Assembly: GCA_004335835.1 (NCBI GenBank)
Contig: RWJK01001461.1
Location: forward strand, 1-47,578
From: Scenedesmus sp. ARA3
Taxonomy: Eukaryota; Chlorophyta; Chlorophyceae; Sphaeropleales; Scenedesmaceae
Reading direction: 5' to 3'
Length of the DNA: 47,578 nt
In this document: piece after piece, positions 12,342 through 20,579 of the stretch
How the letters are laid out: the number at the start of each line of letters is the position of its first letter
How positions within the stretch are numbered: the stretch's first letter is position 1
Notes under the pieces: model-generated
Database searches by the model: none
The model's input: the letters and a program-made list of their open reading frames with translations, nothing else
What the model was told of the DNA's origin: nothing
Made by a program: the position numbers and the translations under genes

Positions 12342-12924
12342 TGCAACACGGCCCCAGAATCTTGCGTACCTGGCTACAGCACTGCCCTGCCTGGCAGCAC
12401 ACGCCTCCATTCGCACTTCCACACTGACCTCCCGGGCCTGCATAGCTGCTGCAGCTACCCCCAGGGGGTGCAGGGCTAGGGGAAGAGGTACCTGGGGGAG
12501 TGGGGCTGCTGGGAGGGGGTGGTGTGCCGCAGCTAGAGACACTGAGGGGCAGCGGGGTGCTGCAGCTGCCCAGGTTGTATGCGGTACAGACCGCCTGGGT
12601 GATGAGCTGCGAGTTGGGACAGCCTGCCGTCTTGTGCAGGGACCACAGCATGATGCCTGCAGCAGCAGCAGCAGCAGCGGCAGCAGTGACGGCAACCGCA
12701 AGATACCTACAAAGATGTGTTGGGACCTAAGCTTGCAAAGTTATACGCTGTGTGTGACCTGCACCCGGACCAAAGATGTCCAGCAGTGAATGCAGCTGGC
12801 AGTGCAGCTGGCAGCACTCACCATACTGTGCTCCACCGGCGTTGTCACGCGCAAAGTTGGCGAGCTGGGTCACTTGGGGCAGCGTGACCACGTTGCCGCC
12901 CCAGGCCTCAGGGGGCACCTGCAC

Positions 12925-12974
<50 letters not shown>

Positions 12975-15107
12975 CATGTTGCTTCAGAATAACATTGTGC
13001 ATGGCAGGGATCACAGCTGCACAACCTACGAGTATATCCGACGGCAAGCCACGGCAGCAGCAACGCCCTCCAAGAGTAGCCGGTATCGACACTCTGCATC
13101 GTTGAACCTCGGTCCACCGATATATTTGCAGCAGCACACTTCCTGTGCATCATGTCACCGCTTTCTCACCTGCACCCCCAGGGCGATGGCTTGTGTCTTC
13201 CAGTAGGCGCGGTGTGCCAGGTACGACTCGGTGGGGTTGAAGCCCGTGCTGGCAACATTGCCGGCATCGTAGGCCATGATGTTGATCAGGTCTAGCTGCT
13301 GCCCCGCACCTGACTTGGCCAGGGCCAGGTTGGCACCTGCAGCAGCAGCAGCAGCAGTGCATCCATTCGGTGCATAGATAATTGTTTTCCTTTAGGCAAA
13401 TCCATCGATGCATAGATTATTGTTTTCATTGAAGCAGTGAGGGATGAGGCAAGTGTGCTGGCATCAAGTGCGCTTGCCGCAGTTGCTGTGCTCTTTCCAG
13501 TTGAGGGAGGCCATAGGGGCATGCACCGGCAACATGTGCCGCTGACACTGTACAGTATACATATATACACAAACAAGGTTTGTAAACAGTCGCAGTCATG
13601 ACACACGTGGCATTTACGACAAATGCTGACGCAAGCGATGAACTGGCGCAGCACACTGGATCAGTGCCGGTCACCACTGCAAGGTGTGATGCATTGAGGG
13701 TGTAAGCATAAGAATGCTTGTTGCAGTTGGTGTCAAGCAAAGACATTTGCAAAGTTCAATGCAAGTCGTGATGCAGTGCCTGTTACCTTTCCAAGCAGAG
13801 CCGGAGGCTGACTCAGCCCAGCTGAGAGCTCAATCATTCCTGATTTAGTCAGGCCATATACTCCTACAAATTATGGATATTTAAATATGTTGATGCATTA
13901 CCTTTCCAAGCAGAGCCGGAGGGCTGGGAGTTCTTGAAAGCTCCCTCACCGTAGCATCCCACGTGCCTGCAGGCAGTACAAGAATGTAACATGAATGGAT
14001 ATTGCCATACCAGAGCATATCAGGGCTTGCACGGACTCAAACTGAGCCAGACATCAGCTGGTTGAGAGACTTGCCCAAATCAGGGGGTGTATGCACCTGC
14101 CAGTGTGGCAGCAGCAGGGGCATTTTCGCGCGTTCGTAACTGTTCCCGACTGCAGCACAACAATATAATAAACGCTATACAGCCGGCGCCGCCTCACCAA
14201 GTTGCCGTGGACAGGACGTACTGGCCGACAGGCAGTGCCATACGCAGCGCTGACGTCACAGATATGAGCAGCGTGTCGGTGGAACAGCTGACTGTGCCGG
14301 CAGCACTTGTGCTGCACGTCGAGGGCAGCTGCGGCAGCAAACAAGAAAGACAGTCACATGAGCATGTTGTGCTTTTGTGGGTGGTTGCGTCCGTGCTGGA
14401 TTTGTGGCAGACTGTTGACACATATGGAGTGACGGGTGACGGGTGGCACATTGTCCCTGCAGCTGTTGCTCCACAGCAGCTTGATGTGCTTTGCAGACTG
14501 GAGTTTGTGCTGATCAATATGCTGCTTCAACGCACTGGATGAGTGCTGATTGCATCATCTGCATGTTTGCTGGTGGGCACATACATCTTGGCCCATTGGT
14601 CACGGCTCCAGCAGCAGCAGCAGCAGCCACCCACCTCAAAGTCAATGCACACGCCATCAAAGCCAAAGTCCTCCACCATGTCAGCAATGCTGACATACAC
14701 AAAAGCAGCCGTACATCCGCTAGAAGCACAGCGGAGCATGTTCCAGCAGCGGAGCTGTTGAAACTTTGTTGACGGAACCCGGAGACATTCAACTTGACTA
14801 AGCAACATTGGCTGTTTCACCCCTCTTGCGCACCTCAAAGTCAATGTCCACGCCATCAAAGCCAAAGTCCTCCACCATGTCCGCGATGCACTGCGTGTTC
14901 ATCGACGCAAAGTTGGTGAACGTCGCGCCACCCACAGCCAGAAGCACCTTTGTGTTGCCGCTTGTTGCTGCTTTCAGCGCGGCAATCGCAGCTTTCACAG
15001 CTGGCCCTGGGCTGCTGAAATCCAGGCCGGTTCCTGCAAAGCTGAGGCTGCCTTTGGTGTAGGTGCACTCGGGCCGGGCGAAGCTCACGATAACGACGTT
15101 AATGTAG

Positions 15108-15143
<36 letters not shown>

Positions 15144-15621
15144 TGAGTCAGCAACACAGACTGCAGGGGGTGCGTGCTCGTGCAGCAAAGAGGCCGACCC
15201 GGACGGCGGTGGCAGCAGGCAGATGATGCCTCTAAACTTACATGGGATTGCCTCCTGGACCTTACAAATTTTCCCATCTCAAGCCGGCAGATGTTTGGCA
15301 CACGCTCACGGCACAGCTGTACAGCACTGTTATGTAACTGTTATAACGCATCACCGCTCACTTGGAATCTTTGCCAGGTCCATTGCCGCGCCAGTTGATG
15401 CATAGGCAGCGCTCCAGGTCTGGTAGTAAGCCACATTCAGCGGACCACTTGGCAGCAGGCTGTTTGAAGGGGCTTGCGGGGTGGGGCTGGGGCTGGGGCT
15501 GGGGCTTGGGTTGGTTGGTGGGGTGACAGGAGAAGGCGAAGGAGGGGTAGGGGTAGGGGGCGGGCTAGGGGAAGGGGTTGAGGGGTTGACGCCGCTTGGC
15601 GTGATGCGGATGTCTGCAGCA

Positions 15622-15667
<46 letters not shown>

Positions 15668-17848
15668 AAGCAGCAGCAGCACCAGCAAAAGCAGCAGCAG
15701 CAGCAGCCAAATTCAGATGGCTGTACTTGATGACCGCACACATGAATCCTGGCCCAGAGCGCTACAGCAGTGCCTGATGTGCACCAGTATCCAGCCCTGT
15801 GGCACAGCGCTGTTGTGTCGACAGCAGTGACTGAAGTTTACCGCACTGCTGTGCACTACCAACCAGCCTGCTGCTCACTCAGGCTCCAAGCGCCTGCACA
15901 GCTGCCTGGCTCAAACCCTACACCCTTATCCCACATAAGCCCCAGGAGAGAGGGTAGCACTAAGCCCCAGGAGAGAGGGTAGCACTTAACCCCAGGAGAG
16001 AGGGTAGCACTGAACCCCAGGAGAGCGGGCAGCACCAAACCCACCTGCACAGTTGAGGAAGAACTCGGCTGCTGCAACACCAGGGTCACCACAGAACCCA
16101 GGCTGACCACCGTATACTGCATTCGTGCCGACAGCATAAGCTCCGCAGTAAGTGGGGTTGCAGCCTCGCTCCACGCAGGACTGCATTGCAAAGTAGCGCC
16201 ACTGCAGCACGCAGCCGCCGTCGCAGCTGATGCCCGCCGGCAGCTGGTAGGTCAGTGAATAGTCCTGCAGCATGATAGCACAGCAGCCAGCACAGATTGG
16301 CACAGCAACGAGTGAGCAGCGCCACCCAGAATCAAGCCAAGCGTTGTTGTTTTGCTGTTTTGCAAAGTCTTGTGAGCTAATAGCAGATGCAACTGCACGG
16401 CTTCAGCTGGGAGGGCTGGAAGGTGCCACCACAGTGTCAAGCAAGCGCCGCTAGTGCTGCATTGTTTGCGGGTTTATTTAATTTATTTTTGAATGTGGTT
16501 TTGGTGCTACCAAAAGGTGGCCGGCACAAATTGTTTTTAAAATGTGGTTTTAGTGTATGCACTGTCTGCTCATAGCAGATCTGATATCCAAGGCACCACT
16601 GCAGCAGCCCCCACCATCTGTGAGGTCATGATCCAGGTGTCCGTCTGGCCATTGTCCACCCTGCAGCAGCAGCAGCAGCAGCGGCAGCAGCAGCAGCAGA
16701 AGCAGAAGCAGTTTGTTGCAATAGGGATCTTCAGGCCGGAAGCATTCAACCACTCTTAGGCTGTGTGGCAACAGCCGCTAGTTGCTGTAGACTTCTGGGC
16801 AGTGCGTACACGATATGGCATGTTGTCGTATGTTACTCTGTATGTTACTTTGGTATGTTATTGACGCACCGTGTGAGGAAGTTTGACCCGAAGCACGCCT
16901 CGTCCAGGCTGCTGCTCCTGGGGCACACCCTGAAGCTGAATTTGCCTCCGTGGTTGGCTGTGAGGATCACACTGAGGCTTATGACGCCGCCTTGCGTATA
17001 GGTGGCTGCAGGAACAGGATACAGAAGCATCACTCAGATGTTTGTTATGAAACGTATGAACAGCTAGGCGCGAGGCTGGCTGCGATGATCTGTCGGGCTT
17101 CCCCACTTGCTGCTGCAGCTGCGCTTGCAAACAGTTCAGTTTGCTATTCTACACCGGCGCTGAAGAGTATGTGGTGCTGCAGCAGCTGCAATTGTCTGGC
17201 ACTAGGTGTTGCTTCCAGTACTGCTGCTCACCTTGGATTGGTGATGGCTGCATGATGAAGTTGCTGTTGGTGCCCTGGAAGGGGTCACCACAGACACCTG
17301 CAGGCAAGCGGCATGGCAGAGATATGGACACGCCGCTGTTGCGCAGATAATGCACAGCATCGTAAGCTTAGTCATTGAATTCTAATGTGGAGAATAGGTC
17401 ATTACTTTTCTGTCTGATGCTTGGCAGCTGTGCTTTGCAGTACAGCAGCAGCACTGGTCAGGCTGCAGCACCATGCCTGGTGCAGGTGATGCAGCTGCAG
17501 CACCATGCCTGGTGCAGGTGATGCAGCTGCAGCAGACACATCGTACCGCGGCGTGTCAGACGCTGCATTCCGCAGGTTCATAAGAAGGCTACCGCTTGTT
17601 TGCAACTGATCGCTTCTGCCTGCACGATGAGGGTGCCAACAGTGCAGCATCTGCTGCTGCGCACCTGGCCCGTTGGTGTTGCCGAAACCAAGCCCGTTGC
17701 CGCTCATTTCATCGTAAAACGTGTTTTGCCTCCGAGCGTATAGGTTGCGGGAAACTGGCTGTGCCAGATACCCGTGTGCAGCTGTCTGCTGTGGCAGCAA
17801 GCAGCAGGCCAGCCCCACAAGGAGCAACAGAATGGCGCACTTATACAT
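10310..17848 (-). CDS. Secreted LPMO-GH18 chitinase-CBM18-CBM18 fusion
   Basis: Predicted extracellular chitin-degrading enzyme of 770 residues. Fifteen exons: 17848-17665, 17297-17232, 17005-16870, 16660-16615, 16264-16045, 15613-15362, 15108-14834, 14328-14198, 13966-13902, 13336-13170, 12918-12822, 12656-12370, 11776-11648, 11282-11215, 10499-10310. Every junction is GT-AG with matching phase. Domains: signal peptide 1-24; LPMO about 25-217, with His25 (HGYLAQPVSRN) exactly after the predicted cleavage site, a second copper-type His102 (ITANHGGKFSFRVCP), VCGDP, CVLQWRY and terminal EFFLNCA; a Pro/Ser/Thr linker; GH18 about 276-560 with the complete DGVDIDFE motif (acid Glu393), NIMAYD and MLWSL; CBM18 615-664 (QCCSQYGWCG) and CBM18 720-770 (QCCSKWGYCG), ten Cys each, joined by a (SP)n linker. 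Domain calls rest on motif recognition. No TGTAA signal is visible between the LPMO and linker exons, and the phase-1 join there is exact, which favours one gene. Biological role (turnover of own wall, feeding, or attack on chitinous parasites) is unknown. Confidence 0.85.
10587..10623 (-). repeat. Duplicate of the start of the chitinase last exon
   Basis: The sense sequence coding PSPSPKPPTTTC recurs about 125 bp upstream of the exon starting at 10499, separated from it by the CTG tract. It ends in a CTGCAG that could act as a decoy acceptor. Confidence 0.75.
11296..11395. repeat. 4 x 25-bp tandem repeat in the intron before exon 14
   Basis: Four near-identical copies of a 25-base unit (cacaaagatgcagtgtggat + aataa) starting at 11296, 11321, 11346 and 11371, upstream of the exon-14 acceptor on the minus strand. 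Confidence 0.95.
11532..11583 (-). repeat. Duplicate of the exon-13 linker end with donor-like site
   Basis: A second copy, offset by about 108 bp, of the sequence coding TTPSPSPSPKxSPSP and ending in a weakened donor (GTGGGTTGG instead of GTGAGT). It lies in the intron after exon 13. Confidence 0.7.
12013..12396 (-). repeat. Four tandem copies of the exon-12 end with splice donor
   Basis: The sense segment coding CCQAGQCCSQ plus the donor GTACGC occurs four times, with plus-strand edges at 12364 (the one I use), 12248, 12117 and 12013, so offsets of 116, 131 and 104 bp. Copies are separated by a CTG tract and CTTTTGGAATGG. In the fourth copy the donor has decayed (CATGTAG). Confidence 0.85.
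13783..13807 (-). repeat. Duplicate of the exon-9 end with donor
   Basis: About 25 bases spanning the exon-9 end (coding SGSAWK) and its GTAA donor are repeated 115 bp downstream in the intron. Confidence 0.8.
14635..14694 (-). repeat. Duplicate of the GH18 catalytic exon end, aspartate lost
   Basis: About 55 bp of exon 7 (coding ADMVEDFGFDGVDIDFE and its donor) recur 199 bp downstream, in the intron. The copy reads DGVCIDFE, with the middle Asp of the DxxDxDxE motif changed to Cys, followed by a GTGGGT donor. It has lost the rest of the exon and is probably a relic. Confidence 0.85.
15936..16035. repeat. 4 x 25-bp tandem repeat just after the LPMO exon
   Basis: Four copies of a 25-base unit with core ccccaggagagagggtagca, starting at 15936, 15961, 15986 and 16011. 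They lie in the intron between the last LPMO exon and the linker exon, about 10 bases past the donor. Confidence 0.95.
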
Positions 17849-17911
17849 CGTAGTTTCTTGTGATGATGTGTTGATTACAAGATCTCTTCTGTAGCTGTTG
17901 CAGCTGCTGAA

Positions 17912-17923
17912 GTTTATATATAC
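17912..17923 (-). promoter_or_regulatory. TATA box of the LPMO-chitinase gene
   Basis: The minus strand reads GTATATATAAAC about 65-75 bases upstream of the ATG at 17848-17846, a good position for a TATA element with a short 5' UTR. Confidence 0.6.
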
Positions 17924-18390
17924 TTCGCAAAGAAGCTCCCTCTGCCAGCTTCAGCTGCACAGCACTATTAACTTTAAAATGAATAAGCCGATGACATCTA
18001 CAAAGATGAGGTTATGAATACGGCTGTGAGATGCCGCGCCTATCAAAGGCGGGTCAAACCAGTGACCGTCCTTCTGCTGTGCTTCCGGATGACTGTCAGC
18101 TGCCGAGCTCCCAACGATGCGGCTTGACTGTGTAATATCACGATTGCTTACTGTGACCGTTTGCATATGCTTGCGTTTCGGTGTATGTTGACTTTTACCG
18201 GTGCGGTGGACAGCAGTACAGTTTTTGCATTGCTGCCTGCTGACGCCTCTGCTCGCAATGTGGTCTGGCAAACGCTTGAACGAGGCATGCACGATAAACG
18301 CCGATCGTTGCTGGCTATCTGAGTGGAGGCTGGCATGCACACGCAGCGCCTTACCTAGCTCGAGAGCTGCTGATCCGGCTTGCAGCCAGG

Positions 18391-18397
18391 TATAAAT
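18391..18397 (+). promoter_or_regulatory. Possible TATA box
   Basis: TATAAAT, about 140 bases upstream of the ATG at 18532. It faces away from the chitinase promoter, so 17.9-18.4 kb may be a divergent promoter region. Confidence 0.35.
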
Positions 18398-18531
18398 TGG
18401 TTCGTGCGCTGGAGTAATTTCATCTGCTTTCCGTCGGCACAGCCATGCTGGTTCGAGCATTTTGATGCTCAGCAGGTTTGAGCCCAGCGGAGCTCAGCTG
18501 CTGGACAGGACTTCAAGTTGAAGTTCAGGAG

Positions 18532-18762
18532 ATGAGTATGCACAATTGCCTCGCAATCACAGCCCTCATTGGCCTACTCCTTGGCAGCATTGTGATAAAG
18601 GTATGTGATCAAAGGCTCTATGGACGGAGGCTGGCTGGTGATCCCAGGTCACTGCTGCACCAGCCTCACAGCTGCAGGCAGGCAGTACAGAAAGTCTCTG
18701 CACACGCCAGACAAGCGGCCATAAGTTATTTCGAAAAGCTTTCCTTTTTCTTAAATTTGTAA
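18532..18762 (+). CDS. Small membrane-anchor ORF or alternative first exon
   Basis: Not recognised. The frame begins MSMHNCLAITALIGLLLG and continues SIVIK, a hydrophobic segment like a signal anchor, directly followed at 18601 by a good donor, GTATGTG. Two readings are possible. Either 18532-18600 is a first exon spliced in phase 0 to 19073, or the ORF runs to the TAA at 18760-18762, which overlaps a TGTAA poly(A) signal (18758-18762), as a 76-residue protein. TATAAAT at 18391 could serve either. Confidence 0.3.
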   Translation: MSMHNCLAITALIGLLLGSIVIKVCDQRLYGRRLAGDPRSLLHQPHSCRQAVQKVSAHARQAAISYFEKLSFFLNL

Positions 18763-18767
18763 ATGTT

Positions 18768-18807
18768 GTGACACCACTGGTAATTGCTGGCTTTCTGGTG
18801 GTGTCAC
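18768..18807. repeat. Hairpin with GTGACACCAC arms
   Basis: GTGACACCAC at 18768-18777 and its exact reverse complement GTGGTGTCAC at 18798-18807, 20-base loop. It lies just after a TGTAA signal. Confidence 0.75.
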
Positions 18808-19072
18808 CAAACATGACGCTTGCTGCTGACAGTTTTCAGCTTGAAACTTGCACTGATAATCCAGCTATGTGATCTCCCGGTTGATAAAACTTTTGATTGG
18901 TATATCCAAGTGTCCGCGATGCATTGCATGCCTGTCCAGTGGTCCGTGCAGCTGTGGATTTGCGCTCATCAGCCCCCCTGCGCACGCCAGCAACTGTCCA
19001 CAGACCAAAAAGTCAATCATCACTATGATCGCTTACAAAAGATAGTAATGTAAGGGGGCTTGGGGTACCCAG

Positions 19073-20579
19073 ATGTCTAAGCTACACCCCGAGAGCGTTG
19101 GGCGTATGGGGCTGCTGTTGCAGCTGGGTCGCCTGGAGAAGGAGTTTTACGCAAGCTCTGACTGCCTAAGGTGAGCAGAAACGTTGAATAATCTTTTTTA
19201 GATGGCAAAGCAGCAGCAACAGTGGCAGCAGCATTGCCTTACCTGGACAGCACAGCAGCCTGTGAGCACAGCAATTCCAACAGTGTGCAGCAGCAAATCG
19301 TCCAAAACCTGGACGCCTATAAGACTCAGCCTAGTGTTCCCTGAAAGATATTTCAAGTTTTGTCCATTGCATGGTCCCTGTAGTTGCTGCACTGCAAGCT
19401 GCATACTCACCAGGACAAGTGCCCAAACACATTGGCGGCACGCTGTGCTGCTGTTGCAGCTAACCACAAGCACTCATCCACACTTCCACAACGGACTCTG
19501 CATACTAACGCCATAGCACTACACCACAGCTCTGTGATAACCAATCAGCTGCTGCCCCGCCTCGTGCTGCTGCCCCGCAGGGTATACACGCGATGGGATG
19601 CGCTGGCGCTGCTGTATGCAGTGTTCATCAACTTCACACTCCTGCGCATGTTCCGGCCCAACCCAGCCATGTGGCACTTCACGCTGCAGTTCTCACTCTA
19701 CTTCATAGAGCCGCCGCGCAGCTGCTGCTGCTGTGGCGTCACCCGCGGCGTCACCAGCGCCACCGCATGCACATTATTGCGGCACACCAGCTAGTGCGGC
19801 TGGCTTTCATGGGGCTGTCAGCAGCAGCAAGCAACCAGCAGCATGCATCAACAGTGCAAGGCACCCTCACAAGCAGCAGCGGTGGCACCTTCTTGGTGAC
19901 CGGCTATGCGTGGCTTAAGCTGCTGCGCAGTGTGCTTGCTTTTCCGTTAGTTGCAATGGCACCGTCCAACTTTGTTTTGCCAGTGCGGTATGCGATCCCG
20001 TGCCAGCTGCTGACGCTGGTGTTCACACTACGCATGTGCAGCTTACAGCATTGCATGTTGACCACATTGCCAGAGCTGCACGTACTGCTGCAGCAGGCGT
20101 GTAATGCATTTGGCAGTGTTGCGCAGTGGGGGAGCTTACTGCTGTTGAGAGGCAGCACAAGTCCTGCCTTGGCAGTTGGCGAGGTAGGGGCGTGGAGTGA
20201 GTCTGTTCAGCAGGTGTGTGGCAGCAGCGGCGGCGCCTCGCTGGTGCTGTCAATGTATGCAAATGTGCTGCTTGTGGTGCTGGTGCCATGCTTCCTTCAG
20301 TACAGCATAGAGCGCTCGTTGAAACGCAGCTTCATGAAATCTTATCAGGTGACGTCTGCCAGGCAGCAGCAGCAAGGAGCCGCATCAGCGTCAGCATCAG
20401 CAGCAGTGTTATCAGCAGGCCCTGCTTCTGTTTCTGTTTTGGAGGCCGGGTTTGAAGCTGAATCGAAGCAGCCGCTGGTTGGGCTGCTGTGCAGTGCGCT
20501 GCTAATTGTTACGGCATGCTTGGCGTCGTGGCATGCGTGCCTGGCTGCTGCCGTGCGTATGCAGTACACTTGTGACTGA
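19073..20579 (+). CDS. Multi-pass membrane protein, apparent frameshift
   Basis: Family not recognised; it resembles the large hypothetical multi-pass families of green algae only in general style. Exon 19073-19170 (starting MSKLHPESVGRMGLLLQ) ends in phase 2 at a GTGAGC donor and joins exactly to 19581, giving CLR-VYTRWDALALLYAVFIN. Hydrophobic segments follow: DALALLYAVFINFTLLRMF, HFTLQFSLYFIE, then in another frame LVRLAFMGLSAAA, LLRSVLAFPLVAM, PCQLLTLVFTLRM, SMYANVLLVVLVPCFLQ and LVGLLCSALLIVTACLA, to the TGA at 20577-20579. A basic SIERSLKRSFMKSY patch follows the penultimate segment. The frame changes near the CTG tract at 19722-19733. No intron of plausible length fits, so this is an indel, in the assembly or real. 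An additional upstream exon (18532-18600) is possible. A TGTAA lies near 21306. Confidence 0.5.

Noticed and set aside
15238..15269. Minus-strand TGTAA signals (two) as an end of the LPMO transcript
   Set aside because: They lie in the intron between two GH18 exons, after the LPMO and linker have already joined in phase, so they do not separate the LPMO from the chitinase.
16665..16771. Alternative LPMO exon reading LRVVECFRPEDPYCNK before the CTG tract
   Set aside because: It has no GT donor before the next exon and would read through a Leu run. The exon at 16660-16615 fits phase on both sides and gives the expected LPMO order.
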